Assembly (NCBI GenBank): GCA_963920705.1
Contig: OY987233.1
Span: 15,177,459-15,241,458 of the forward strand
From: Odiellus spinosus
Taxonomy: Eukaryota; Arthropoda; Arachnida; Opiliones; Phalangiidae
DNA: 64,000 bases
Reading direction: 5' to 3'
Shown in pieces: positions 36,659 through 50,321 of this stretch. Every line of letters begins with the position of its first letter. Position 1 is the first letter of the stretch. Under the pieces are notes generated by a model that saw only the letters and a program-made list of their open reading frames with translations, did not search any database and was not told where the DNA came from. A program made the translations under genes and the position numbers.

Positions 36659-39600
36659 TCACGTTAAGGTTTCCATTGCGTGGTACAATTGCATAAGAAC
36701 TTGAATATGTACCGGTAAACAAGAACGTCTATCGTGCGTAACTGGGTCTAACGATAACCACGAAAGAGTGTTGTAACCCTCGAGGACGTATCTTAACGCA
36801 GAAGAGAATGGATGGATAAATTTTAAGTTTAATGTTCAATTTCAGAGGAAAGGTTAAAGGGTTTATTTTTTATTTCTTGACATTTTAAGTCTACTTTATT
36901 CCGTGTCCTTTAAGTTTTAGGTCTAGTTTGTTATTCCCTGATCTTTGAAGGCCTAATTTCAACTCCCTTATCGATTTAAGGCCTAATTTGAAATTCCCTA
37001 ACCATTTTAAGTTAAAGATGAATGTTAAATCTTACCTCAAAACGTCAGTAGTGAAATTCGAATCAAGGGGATGATAATTTCTTTGTTGTTGATGATTACT
37101 GTTGATGAATTCTTCGCTCGATTGCACTAGAGACGAATGAAACAGAAGCGCAGACTAATCCCACCAAAAAATATAGACCTCCATTAATATCATGATATAA
37201 TAAATAGTTTTAAAATAAAAATAACCAATGAACGAAGCTTACCTTAAGAAAAGATGGTAATTTATTCTCGAGATGCGGACAACTGGACCAGAACCATTTA
37301 GGCAATGGTCCCACTTTGGCCGTCGAAACGTAGTAACCCAACGCTAATGGTTGTTGAAGTACTTGCACTGGTTCTTCAGAGACATCGTTGGTTCTACTTC
37401 CAGGAGGCTACAAGATAGATTTTCAAATTTAAACTCTGGAGTTCAAAGATTCATAAACAAACCTAGGCATGAATTAAGTCAAATAACGTACCCGATACGG
37501 TTTACCGCAAAATGGAAAAGGAGAATGTCTTCCACCACCCATTCCATTAGGACTTCCCGGTTGCGAGATGGAATCGCGTCTAGGGGAGTTTCCAGGGCTC
37601 CCATTATCACCAAAGTCCCCAAATAGTTCTGTCATATCATTGTTGATGTCTTCATCACTTAGACATCCCATTAAGATATCATCGCTAATTGACGGATCCA
37701 GTGGCGATAAGTGTTCCTGATTGAATGTTGAATGTGATGACTAAAGAATAATATTTTATTTAAAATTTGATTTTGGCCTATTTAGAACTTATGCGATATG
37801 CAGTCCTAAATTATAATTTTTCTTGATATATTATATCATTGATCTATTTAAAATTTTACAACTATTTTCTATAGGTTTCTATATTCCCAAAACTATTCCT
37901 ATTCTTTTTTGACATTCTCATTCTATTTTATCTCAACTATCAATTGATTATTTTTTGCGAGACATTTTTAATTTTACAATGCTTTTGCACAAGTTATTAT
38001 GACCTTATTTAATTTCCTCCTTTTATAGACCTACTTTGGTCTATTTTAACTTACACGACCTTTATTAGAACTATTTCTAACGTTCCTAGACTTCTTGGTC
38101 TATTTTAAACTTCCCGCTTATTTTTAGACCTATTCTGGTCTATTTTAAACTCCTCATATATATAAAACCTGTGCTGGCCTATTTTTAACTTCCCATACAT
38201 TTTTGACCCAAATATTTAGGTATATTCCTATCCTAATTTAGGCCTAATAATGATTCCCAAACCTTTCCCATATACATTTAGGCCGAATTTCTACCTTTAA
38301 AAACTCATTTCAAGTTACCTGTGTGGTGGCTGATGTTGGGAAAACGAGTATGTGAGTACAAGTAGCGTCTTCGGGCGTACTAAGGTCGCAATTTTGATTG
38401 CTAAACCTAGCATCGGGCGTAAACTGATCGGGCATAATCCTTAAGGCTGAATCTGGTTCCAAAGAAACCAAACAAGCTGATAGAATACTGGGAGTTTCGG
38501 GCGGACTCAAGACCGAACATTGATGACACAAATCGCACAACTGTCTACTGTATCTCAGTAAAGATTTCTTGCTTAGTAACGAAGCCCATTCGCGTAGTTC
38601 GCCGTGACCGATACGACCTAAACGTCCCACAACCAATCTCCAAGGTTGAATTGAATTTGAAAGAACACCCATGATGAAATCCAACAATTTTGTCAAACCA
38701 GCTTTACGAGCCGAAGCTTTTTTCCTCCTTGTTCGATTTGGTATTTCGATATTGACGCAACAAGTTTCTAAAAGTTCACCCTTTTCGTTCGTACACGAAG
38801 CTACCAACCACCGTTGATCGCTTGTTAGACAGTAATTGCAAAAAAGGATGCTTGATTTTTCTCGTCTATCGCCGAACATTTCACCTAATTCCGTTTGTTT
38901 GTCTCGTTGTGGAGCTAGGATGAACGGAAGAGTCAACATTCGGTACGGATTCGTGTTCTTGTCCTGCTTTGACAAAACGTTCATTAAGTTGTGTTTTCAT
39001 ATTTTAAACAAACTACTAAAATCTCTTTAAAAAAACCATACGGGGAGCGAATAAGTATTTCCTTATAGTTTGTAGGCCTTGGCTTTGCAGATAACGCAAC
39101 GAACAAAGTATATGGTCTAGGTCACTGGTTATAACAAAATTCTGGGATAAAATTACACTATTTCGTTACAAGCAGAGTTTTCTGTCTATTAAAGCTAGGT
39201 CTAAATTTTTCGTCCGCTTAAAAAAGTAACTGGTTATGAAGCAAAAGTGAAGAATTAGTGTAAATTTCATTATGAATTAATTTTGTCTGCTAAATCTAAG
39301 TAGGAATAATTTTCTAAGATATTTTTCGTTAAAGACGTTTTACTGTAAAGAACTTACATTTTTTCCTTTGAGGAAAATGTCTTGCGTAGCCGCTGGTCCA
39401 AAACCCGTTAACGATTTAACGTTTGAAGTATGAGTTAAAACCTTTCGACATTGCGAGAATATTGAGAAAGCCAATTCTTTGAGTTCATCGTTAATTTTAA
39501 CCCCATTTTCTTCGTTTCCAATGCTCAGAACCGAGTCCAAAGTTATCAACTAAAAAAAAAAAGGACAATGCTTAGAGGTAATTAATCAGAACCGAGAAGA

Positions 39601-42600
39601 AAGTTATGAATCGAAAAAATTTAAAAACAAATTGGTTTTCCGTTTATTGGAATTCCGTATAAGTAATTTAAAATTTTCTACAAACCTGGACGTGAATATT
39701 ATTGAGAATATGTTCTGGTAAGAACTTGAGCATGTAAAGGTAGCATCTCATTAAACCAATTGTCGAAAGTCTGTACATTTCTGGACTCATATTATTGTAG
39801 GAAAATGGTTCCACTATGTAGATTATTAGCGCAGGCAAGTTTTGTTCGTCGTCCGGTTCAGGTTCGTGATTGGTAGCTCCACCCCCACCTTGAGAACCGG
39901 ATGATCCCGCCGCTGTAGGAGTACCTCCTGAACTAGAATGGTTTGTACCATCTTGTTGCGAATCAGAGTGACCTATGATTGAAATTTGCCCAAAATTAGA
40001 TTGTAAAACTATAAGTTACTGATAGGCTTGTCGTGAAAAAATTATGACTGAGAATGTATTCGTTTTTATTGATACAGTACAGCGAATTTTGAGTACTCGT
40101 CTTTGTAATGAATTACTATGTAGTTTTGCTTTGGTTGTCTTAAGCCTTAATTTGAGTACTCGCTAAGTATGAGTAGTTGTTTTCAAAATCCGTTACTTAT
40201 TATCAGTTACCAATTCTAATGTTATTAATCAGTAATTGATTGATTACCAAGATCAAGGGTTAATGAATACTTGTAATCATTGACTTAAAACGAGTACTAG
40301 CTCAGTCTTCAAAAAATAAATTTGGTACTAAGTTGATACATATAACACTAAAACTTAGATCATATTTACCTCCCTCTGATAGTTTTGGGGAAAAAAACAA
40401 AAACCAACACCAAATTAGCTCGTTAAAACCATAAATATTAATTTTTAAATACCAATTTTGAAAAAATAACTGACCTCCATCTGATTTCTGAGACGAATCC
40501 TTATCTTGACTTTCGGGAGTAGAAGGTGGCATTGGAGATGCTGCTGGTTTTTCGGGAGGTTTCATTGTTGCTGGAGGATCCATTAATGACTTATCAAAAG
40601 TTTGTTGAGCTAGGAATGGAACTAAACCAGAAAAATTTGGTTAATTGGTTGAGAAGTCTCAATATTTTATAGCCTTAGTATTTATTTACCGAGAAGATGC
40701 CGGCAAACTTGGGCGTAGAGTTTTAACTTGGAAGCCACGGGACCGTTACCAATAGTATTAAACCATTCGTCTACGGCTTCATTAGCTACTTTACGATAAG
40801 TATTTTTGCCAACCCTGAGTATCCCATCGCGTATCTTTTTAACAGGACAATGTCTTCCTAAGCGACAAACTTCGTAGATACTCGATAACTCTTTGAAATA
40901 GGTTCGTAAACGACCTAATACAAAGTCGTTATCGGGCGCTACAACGACGTACGCAATGTCTCTCGACATTGGATAAGGTTCCAGTAATAGTTTATCCTAA
41001 ATTTTGTGGATAATAAGAACCGTTAAAACCTCGTCAAACTGTAGAAATTCCATTAGAACTAAACCTACCCAAAATTTCAATGCGAATGGAGATATTCCTA
41101 ACCAATCCTTCTCGTAACCGACTAATAATGAAGGAATAGGTTGAGGTTCGCATTGATCATCGGTACCTAGAAGAATTTTATTAAATTTTAAGGAATATAA
41201 AGGTATTACAGTTTTATTTTGCGCAAAGAGTGGTTTTTACCTCTTCCTGCTAACCGATGGAATTGTCTCCATGTTAGTGGCCCAGAAACGGTGTACGTAA
41301 CTTCCCATAACATTTGAGTTCGTTTTTTGTGAACGGCTTCTTGCAGTAAAGGTTGCAATGATCTCAGAAGATTTACAGTCTCGTGATTGCTTTGAGGTGG
41401 ATTCGCTGAAATGTTTTAATAATTTTAAGCAAACCTGTCCCTCATAGTTAATTCGGTAATTCACTTTTCGTAATTTACCAAATACCACAGTAATTTATCA
41501 TATTTTTTGGTTGTTTTGGTTTAGTTTCGATTATCATTAGTCCATATTTTAAATTTAATTTTATAATTAAAATGAAACTGTATTTTACAGTGAATTTTCC
41601 AGTTAGCTTATTTTCCATTTCTAGTCACTTATTTTCGACTGATTTTTTTCTATGAGAGTTTTGTAAAATAGATTGCTTACCAACGAGAAAAGGCCACTTG
41701 TGTAGACTGGAAGACTTGAGGCCTTCATCGAGTTTTCCATTTCCCATATTGTCCAAAGTTTGTCGTCCAGTTTCCAAGGCTAAGAAACACATTTCACTAA
41801 AATCGGAAGCTTCGAGAGCGTTGTATTGCGTAGGAGGCGTATCCAAATTGTGCAATGTGACCGCTTTATGATAGACGGAACATGTTGAGAATAGAGTCGA
41901 ACACTGAAACTTGATCAAATCTAATAAACTGTGAGGCACCGATTCGATTAAGCCACCGCGATCTTTCCCGGGGTTATTATTATTATTAAAACCGAGCGCA
42001 TCCGATAAAGTCGTCGGAGCCGCTAAAGTCAACATTCCTTTTCTCCGATCGCGATCTACATTCAACAATCGTCTCGTCCTATCGGGTGGTTCGTAAACCA
42101 CGCCTGTAATTTCAACTTCATCCTCGTAAAACAAACCGGATCGATGACTACAATGACGATTAACGACCGCGCTAAAACCGCACGTACATTTGTATTGAGG
42201 TTCGTCGGAACCATCTGGTAATAAAAAGTTTGGTAAGTACAAGCCGTAATCCGCTCCTTTGATGTTCATGTTACAAACGCAAATAGCGCAACCGGCGAAA
42301 TTGTGATCTTTAAACAAATTGATCATGGTATCGGATAGAACCAAATTAGTCACTAAACTGTGTGATTCGGTTAATCCGCTTCCGCCGCACATCGTATGAT
42401 GATGAATTTGATGATGGTTATGATGCTGAAGATGATGTTGAACGGGCGAAACCAAAACACCTTGATGCTGCTGATGGGACACACCCGGATGCGAATGTAA
42501 TTGGTGAGGATTTAACTGGTGATGGTGCGGAGGTCCTACACCCATGGGAACACCCGGCCCACCGACCATATTGTGATGAGGTTCGCCACTCATGGAATGT

Positions 42601-45600
42601 GGATGTTTAGGCATACATCCTCCTCCATTATGGTTTTGTTGCATTTCATAGTTCATGGCCATAGCGGCTCTTTGGTCCATAGGGTCCATCATAGGGTGTG
42701 GGTAACCAGGAGGCAACATACGTTGATCTTGCTCCACAGGGCCACCCATCATCATAGGGTGACTGTAAATGCAATGTTTAATTTCAACTTCTCAACATAT
42801 TCAACTATACTGACGTGGTTATTTACTCTACCCCAAAATTTAAGCCTAAAACTCCTTGAAATTTCGCTGACTATAAAACTAGAACTTGGCTTCATTAATT
42901 AAGATGAATTCGGTTATTTTCTTTCAGTAATTTACAGGCTAATTCTAAATGATTATAAGGATAAGGGATAGATTTAAGAGTTCATCTGCTAAAACTAGAC
43001 ATTCTAATCTACGAAACTATTATTCTCGTAACATGATGAATCAAGAATGAAATCGACTTACCCAGGATGTTGTGGAGGTCCCGGATGTTGATGATGTTGC
43101 GTAAGATGATGTCTTTCCATCATCAAAGCGGGATGTCCTAAAGGAGGCGGTAACCCTCCCGGTCCCATGGGTCCCATTGGATGATGTTGTTGTTGTTGTT
43201 GCGAGGGGTGCATGACGCGCATATGGTGCTGCCCGTGAGGTCCCATGGGATGTTGTTGATGCAAATGCATGTGATGGGGTAATTGATGCGGCCCCACCAC
43301 TCCCGGGTAAACTGGGTGCATTCCGGGAGGCATAGCTCCCGAATTAATTTGCGAGGCTAGACCACCTCCGCCATTCATTAGATTGGCGGAATTATTTGCG
43401 GAACTGATCGTAGAAGGCACGGAGGAATTGTCGCCGCTAAAAGATTGTTGCTGATTGGTCGCTTGTTGGTTTTGCGATTGATTACGAGGTCTTGTAGTTC
43501 GTTTGTAGACGCTCTCACCGGGAAATGTAATAGGGGGTAAACTGGCGCTCGGTAAACTAGTCAAAGCTGAATAACGCGACGAACTAACAAATTTAAGTTG
43601 AATCGGAACTTTGTACACGTACGACCAATCCTAATTTAAAAATTAAAAAAGGACAAATTTATGTCAGGGGAGATGAAATGTTGATCAAAATTGCCAAGGA
43701 GGTTTAAAAAGAGGCCAAAGAGGTATGGAAGGTATAAAAAGGTCAAGGAAGTTTAAAAATAGACCAAAAAGCCACTTAAGTTTAAAAGTAGATTAAAAAT
43801 AATATAATATGAATATATTAAAACTTACAGCTTCCGCTCCTGGACTTCCACAATTTATATAACCGTCAATTTTATCTCTCCCTAGGATTCCTTCGCCAGC
43901 TTCGAGAGCAGCAATATCAGACAAAGTCAGCGGCCCAGATGGAGATTGCACGGCGTTGTGTTCCAAAGAAGGAGGAGTTGGAAACATTCGAGTTAGCTCT
44001 GCAGCCCCTTGAACAATCGTGCGCAGGGAAAATTAGTGAGTAATTTTCAAATAAATTAAGCCCTTAAGATATATTTGAAAACTAGTTTGAAAACTGACCT
44101 AATATGCCAGCGGTACAAGAATTGGAACTAGTTTTAGTAGTTTTGGTAATTGGGCCGTCATCTGCCGTACCTGTCATTTTGACCGAGCTGGGGGTTGACG
44201 GGGGTTGAAACTATTAAAAAAGTAAATGGGTTAAAATCAATTCCGAAGAATTCTCCAATATAAATTTTTCGACATCTAGTCAAGTTACGAGTCTAAAGAA
44301 CTGTAGTTTTCTTAACTTACGTTATCGTCGCTATTATCATCAGATGATGTATCAAAAATGCAATCCAAATCTCGGTCGGTAACTTGCAAATCTTCAACCC
44401 TCGTGAAACTCGAAGCTTGATTAGTCGATGTAGCGGGAGACGCGACCGAAGTTTGATCGTTTAAGAAAGGTTGTTTTGGAGTTTCTTTCGAAGACGGTAC
44501 TCCGTTCACTCCCCCATTCGGGGTCGCCGGATCAGGAGTTAAAGGAATATTTGGATCCTTTCCCTTATTATCTTCGTCCTTGACCACGCTATCATTTCTG
44601 ATCCTAAAACTTGATCCCGAAGTTGGCGTATCTTCGTCAAATTCGTCGTTAAATTCGTAAGGATCTTTCGGCGGTGACGGTTGACTATCTTCCGACTGAG
44701 AATTCGTATCTCTTCCATAAATTTCTGCCGAATACGGGTTTGAACCAATTGGTAATATTGAACCAATGCGTTGACGTTTTCGACTACCACTCGTTTCCCT
44801 AAAAAGAGTGAATGATAAATATTTTTAAACAATGAATTAAACGAGGGGATAGTCAACAGTGTACACCTGATTTCTGATTATTTTGATACACTTATAAATA
44901 TTTCCCAGAGATTTCTAAATAATTCTAAACATTTCCCATTTTCTTAAGGCAACCCTGTGTAAAATATAGATCAAAACTTAAGTAAAACATACCAAGTGTT
45001 GATCAACAACGAACTGTAATCGTAAAGTAGACCATTTCTTAAATCTTCTTCGTCAGTTTCCTCGCTAACGACTGCCGGTAAAGTCGGTGGTCTTTTTAAT
45101 CCATGTACCAATACGAGTGGTTTAACCCCGCTGGTATTAGGGTATGGGGAGGAGACCGAAGTTGAGATAGCGTTGTTGTTGTTGTTGTTGGTAGGGGGCG
45201 CCGGGGTGGAGGGGGCTGCAGTCGTAGTCGTAGCCGAGTTCGATGCATCTTCGGATTGCGTTGTAGAAGGAGGTTGCCAGACTGAAGGAGAGTTTTCGGC
45301 CTTGCAATCACTCATTAAGTTTGATCCAGGTGGTTGATAAGGTGATAGAATCTAGAAATTTGACCTTCATGTATATTATATATATTTATTATAATTATAA
45401 ACTAATTACAAACTATCCCCTGAGATAAAACACATTCCAATTGTTGTGAAGAGTTGATTTTTAAAAGTCTAAAAATCTAAATTCTCCACAAATTTAATAA
45501 GATCCAATATTTTTACTGAACTAAAATTTTGAATTTCCCTGATTTTCCCCAAAAAATTATCATTTCCCAGTTTTGCCAACCACAAAAATTTCACTAATTT

Positions 45601-48492
45601 TCGAAAACAATACAAATTCCCCAGATTTTCCCAACACATACATATACATAAACTTATATTCCTTGAAATTGAATACTTTTCATTGTAGTATGAGTGAAAA
45701 ATGACTTACCTGATCAGGTTTTTCCGTTTTGATGACAATCGGTTGATTGGAATTTGGATCAGTAGTTGACATTGGGCTTTGAGTAGCGTTGGCTTCCTGA
45801 GATTCGGCCTTGACATCCTCTTCGGGTAAAATAGGCGGATGTGGGGATAAAGTAGGCATGGCCGGTTCCGAAGTTGAACCTCCGCTGTTTTCCATTTGAA
45901 GTCCGGGAGTGGCAGGGTGAGGAGATTCCATGTTTCCGTGAGAATTCATGGAGGTTTGTAACGTTGGTAAACTGCTGGGAGTCGTAGCTCGTAAAGAAGG
46001 TAATAAAGAACCTCCACCTTTGTTAAACTGGAATGACGTTGAGTTTGGCCCATTCGGACCGGATGTAGTAGCGTTAGTCACGGAGTTGATGGCCGTATTA
46101 GCGCCGGAGGGATTGGAAGAGTCGTCGCGGTTCTCACCGCCAATGGTTAAACGCGATAGTCCGTTAGTTTGGCTTTCGATACCCGTTAAACGATCCAAAA
46201 CAGGACTACGTCTGTGAAAAGGGGTCATGCCCTTTAAACGAGGGTGAGATTTTTCGGATTTCTCCATTTTCTCAGTTTTTTCCACCTTAATTTTATTGGT
46301 CGAACCGATTCCTGTCGTCGTTGTCCCCGTATTGGTCGAACCATTAGCGCTAGTCACATTAGTTCCGGACGAAGAATTTGAACTCTTACTGGTTGCGTTA
46401 CTACTACCGCTTCCCGGGCTAGCTTTCTTTATTTTACATCGATAACAATTGCAAATTGAACGTGCTGACGGGTCCTGAAAGTCCCAGTGTCCGATCGCGT
46501 CCTCGTGACTGGCTTCGGGGGTTAAAGGTTGATTCGAAACCGTATTATCTTGCCATATATTGTTTTTCACGTGTAATATCGCGTGGGTTTCGCTATTGGG
46601 TGTCCATTGGCACTGTTTAGCGATATTAGGGTCCGTAAAGTTGTTTGGTAATTGGTTTCGTAGCGGGGTACCGTTAATTTGCGGAGGTCCATAACGTTGG
46701 GGTCGATTTGTACCACCATTTGCGCAACAACCGTTTTCGGAAGGAGATATTGGAGGGGTTAGAACACCCCTTGACTGGCTAACTGCGAGTAATCCGCCAG
46801 TACTTGATGGTAAAGCAGCAGCCGCACTAACGTTAACCTCTTCGTCTTCGATTTCAATCACAAAAACGTAACTCGAAGGGTAACGTAACTTCGCACCAGC
46901 TGAAAACCATTAATGTTCATAAACTTAAAATCAAATCGAATTAAATTGTTAAAGCTTTTTATGAACTCAATAAGTAAAGATTCGCATAGTAATCAAACAG
47001 AGCTTCAGAATGAAACAAATCCCATCAAAATTGGTTCATAAATAAGAAAGTTTGACATTTTCCCAAAACCTTTTATTATTATTTTATTTTATTTATTTAT
47101 TTATTTTTTTTTTTTTTTCAAATTTGAAAATTTACAATTTGCTTGTTTATAGTCTGATCCTGATTGGTTTTATTTAAAAGCTCTCAGCGAGATCTATACA
47201 AATCTGCCGTCAATAACCCAAATGATCTAATTTTCAAATTTCAAAAAATCATTTTTCTTCAATTTTGAAAATTTCCTTGTTTATGGACCTATTTTGACAC
47301 GATTGGTCTAATTTCGTAGCTATGAACGAGATCTGTTTAAATTCCACGTCAAAATCTGCCAATAAATAAGAAAATCAGACATATTCAAAAAGGGTTATCA
47401 AATTTTGAAAATATCCAACTTTTTTTATTTATGTTTGGATTTTGACGCGATTGGTCTTAGCGGACTCAATAACCCAAAATTATTTATCCAAAAATAAAAC
47501 GATTTCTTACCAACTATAACCTCGACGACTAAGGGAACCTGATTATCTTCTCCCATATAATCTTTTCCAGCTGGCTCTTGAACAGGGATAGGGTAAAACT
47601 GTCTCCATTCGTTTAGCAAACGTTGTATCACGGGGTCATTGTCTTTGTAGCTTTGACCGGTCAACGTTCCTGCTAATCCGTACGGACTCAAAATCACTTT
47701 GACCCCCGAACTGGTTCCCTGGGCCGTCACTAAGTTTTGTCGAGTTAGTTTGTAAACTGCGGGATGATGTCGAACATCCACACTCGCGCATATTGTACTC
47801 TCCCCATGAATGAAGAAGTTTAATGAAAACGTTAGTTGGACGCTGAAATAATTAGGAATTTTATGAATCACGACTAGGGGGAGGATGAAGTTTTTTAATC
47901 GATTCAGTTTATAGAAATAAAACACTTTTGCGTAGTAAAACATTCTGTGTCTCTGAATTGTATAAAAAAATTGGAAACCTGATTTTGGCGTTCAATTAAA
48001 AGGTGAACTTTTCAAATAATCAGTCTTTGGCTCAATACAATACCAGCGACACGTGCTGCGGCACACTCTTTGAATCGCGTTCTTGATTATTTTCACGCGT
48101 ACAAAAGGGTTTGTTGCGGATAATTTACTAAGCTAAAGGTACAGGGGAAGTCTTTCGGCTAGTCAGAGGTTCTCCTTTTGAATACCAAAATCTGAACCTT
48201 CTTCCATTTTTCTTTAACAATTCAGAGAAGTTACCGGTATGTTTCAATACCCGATCAAGTTTTATTTTTAATATACTATAATCGATTGTAAAAATTAAAT
48301 TTTTGATATTTTACACGAACCTTATCGGTTTGTCTTGTTTCTCCTTTGGTTCGGTAAACCATTTTCCCAACCTAGTGTATCCTTTTGCTAATAAACATCG
48401 CTCGATCAGATTATGCAAGGCTTTAAATAGCAACCCTCGACATTCGTAAGATAAACCATGTTCCCACGAACCGCTTGGCTCATCGGGATCGC
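36659..48492 (-). CDS. MED13: Mediator complex subunit MED13 (Skuld/THRAP1 family), 5' end missing
   Basis: Largest subunit of the CDK8 kinase module of Mediator. Twenty minus-strand exons encode 2325 residues to a TGA at 36659: 48321-48492, 47511-47842, 45710-46899, 44993-45351, 44321-44798, 44099-44210, 43829-44007, 43062-43630, 41681-42762, 41241-41405, 41069-41166, 40690-40996, 40475-40621, 39686-39972, 39358-39549, 38319-38963, 37492-37740, 37243-37407, 37036-37154, 36659-36791. All introns are GT-AG and frame is kept throughout. Family blocks in order: [20 protein letters not shown] and [15 protein letters not shown] (Med13 N domain); LTPPISPSE degron; [32 protein letters not shown] with [26 protein letters not shown]; then the MedPIWI-type C-terminus with [60 protein letters not shown] and [13 protein letters not shown]. 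Exons 8 and 9 encode His/Gln/Gly/Pro-rich linkers. About 80 N-terminal residues are not in the visible exons. Confidence 0.97.
38964..38969 (-). other. Tandem AAGCAG splice acceptor at a MED13 exon
   Basis: Reading the minus strand, intron sequence ends TCAAAGCAG before GACAAGAAC. Acceptance at CAG gives exon start 38963; acceptance at AAG gives 38966 and adds one Gln. Both stay in frame (NAGNAG-type). Confidence 0.55.
42370..43330 (-). other. His/Gln/Gly/Pro-rich linker region of MED13
   Basis: The end of exon 43062-43630 and the start of exon 41681-42762 encode a low-complexity segment with many HH, HQ, GPH and MGP steps, including a QQQQQHH run and an [13 protein letters not shown] run. 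It sits just upstream of the conserved [14 protein letters not shown] block, where the human protein has a Ser/Pro/Arg-rich linker. It is likely disordered. Confidence 0.85.
46736..46762 (-). other. Conserved FBXW7-type phosphodegron in MED13
   Basis: Encodes LTPPISPSE, matching the human MED13 LTPPTSPEE region recognised by the FBXW7 ubiquitin ligase after Thr phosphorylation. The key T-P-P-x-S spacing is kept. Conservation suggests that phosphorylation-linked turnover of MED13 also operates here; this is inferred. Confidence 0.7.
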
Positions 48493-48619
48493 CTGAAATT
48501 ACAACAAAAAAATTACAAAATGAATAATAGTTAAATAAGCCATAAAATAAAATTACTCGTACTATGTAATTATAATTATTATGTATTTTAATTAGTGGTT
48601 AACAGACTAGAGAAAAACT

Positions 48620-48696
48620 AAAATTCAGAGTCATAAAATTTGAAATATGGCCTTTTAATTATGATAAAACTAAAATGGTGACAACTTCACTTCAAA
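48620..48696 (-). mobile_element. Family A end fragment
   Basis: AAATTTGAAATATGGCC, TTATGATAAAACTAAAATGG and TGACAACTTCACTTCAA correspond to the left end of family A in reverse orientation. Confidence 0.65.
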
Positions 48697-49223
48697 TAAG
48701 ATTTACTATCACCCAGAGTTGATCAAAAAACATTTGCGATATGAAATACAAATACTACGTAATTGAATTCATAGTCGCTTTGAAATTGAAAGTAATATCA
48801 GTATTTATATTTTATCTATAATATAGTGTATATGAAAATATCATTATATGCCACTACTATATTATTTAGAAGCATGCCTATCATATACTAAAGGATGTAC
48901 CTCTACAGGTGTATTAGTGGCCGGCCCTTTTAAGTAGGTCAATGAAATTTGATAGAGCTAGGTAAAAATCTAAAAAACATATACATTATACCACCAGCCA
49001 ACATAAAAGGGAGTTGTAAAAAAATTATTTTGTTTCAAATTGTTAAATATTATTTTAGTTAGGGTATTCACTATTCGCCGCGTTATATTTCGTAATATTA
49101 CAATTTAAATTGAGGCAAATACTCTTTTTATACTTGAAATTTACTTTAAAAACTCAAGACCCAATTGTTAGGTTTCTCGGAATTTTAAATATCTTATTTT
49201 AAAATATATTTTTTTATTAAAAT

Positions 49224-49660
49224 TTAAAGTGAGGCTGTCACCATTTTTTTGAATGCCTATGGTTTATATTTTTAGTTTTATTATACTATTAAAACGCTAT
49301 AATCAAAATTTTAGATCTCTGGGTTGACGCGTTAGAAAGAAACTTCAAAATGAAATTGTAATTTTTCCCCCAAATACGAGGCATAGTTTATTAAGTACTT
49401 TTACGAAAAAGACCGCGCGAAAGCGACCTTATCACGGGTGCCAGAACGCGTGAGAATCAACTGTAGGCTCTACAATAGCGAAATCACGCGACCATAGTGA
49501 TGACGTAGTATTGTGGGGTAATTTTATTTCAAAAATTTCGAAAATGGTGATTTTAAAATATATTTTTACTGTTACGGGAATTTTTTTTAACGATTTTTCC
49601 AAAAATGCTTCTCAATTTTCTTTTGGAGTTTATGAAAAATCCGTGACAGCCTCACTTTAA
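49224..49660 (+). mobile_element. Family A miniature element, best-preserved copy
   Basis: Left end TTAAAGTGAGGCTGTCACC, right end CCGTGACAGCCTCACTTTAA. It contains all internal landmarks: ATGCCTATGG, CTCTGGGTTGACGCG, AAGACCGCGCGAAAGCGACC, GCCAGAACGCGTGAG, GGCTCTACAATAG, ATGACGTAGTATTG and TTTTAACGATTTTTCC. About 437 bp with no open frame. Confidence 0.93.
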
Positions 49661-50321
49661 ATATCTTATTTTTAAATAATGCAATTACTGGTATTTAAAA
49701 TTTTAGTTTGTTAAAGTTAATTGTTGGCTAAGACCGTAGGTTCTAATTTGAATTTATTGCCAAATTCTGAATCATATGCGATTCTTTGGCAACAATTCAG
49801 AGAAGCTCCTGGAATATAATTACTTTTCAAATTTTATTTTTAGTAACAAAATAATAAAAAAACAATTAATTTTCCTCTAAACCCTTTAATTCATAAAATT
49901 AATATTACAACCAAAAATTAAGTTTTTTATTTTAACCTTCAAACCAAAAATCATATTTTTTTCAGAAATATAAAATTAAAATTTTACAATAAATCTAGCT
50001 AATTTTAAATAAAATTAAAATATTTCAATAGTAAAATAACCTGATTATAAATCAAAATCGTTTATCGAACGCCTTTGATAAAAAGATTATAATAAACTCC
50101 TAATAAAGGGGGCTTCATTTCTCCATGGGAAAGTCATAAGCTAATGGGATAGAGACTCTCGTAGCCAGGAGTAGGCACGCGTTCCCTAAACACTACAAAT
50201 TCCTTTATAATCTACCTCGAAAGCACGCGCCCGCTAACTATAAAATGCACTTTGGGGAGGATTTTAATAATTAGGTTTACATAAAAGAAGGGGTCATTCG
50301 TAAAGAATACGCTTCTAATAT

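Noticed and set aside
42362..42902. Plus-strand open frames opposite MED13 exon 41681-42762
   Set aside because: Antisense shadows of the His-rich MED13 coding sequence.
45948..46217. 89-codon plus-strand frame
   Set aside because: Antisense shadow of MED13 exon 45710-46899.
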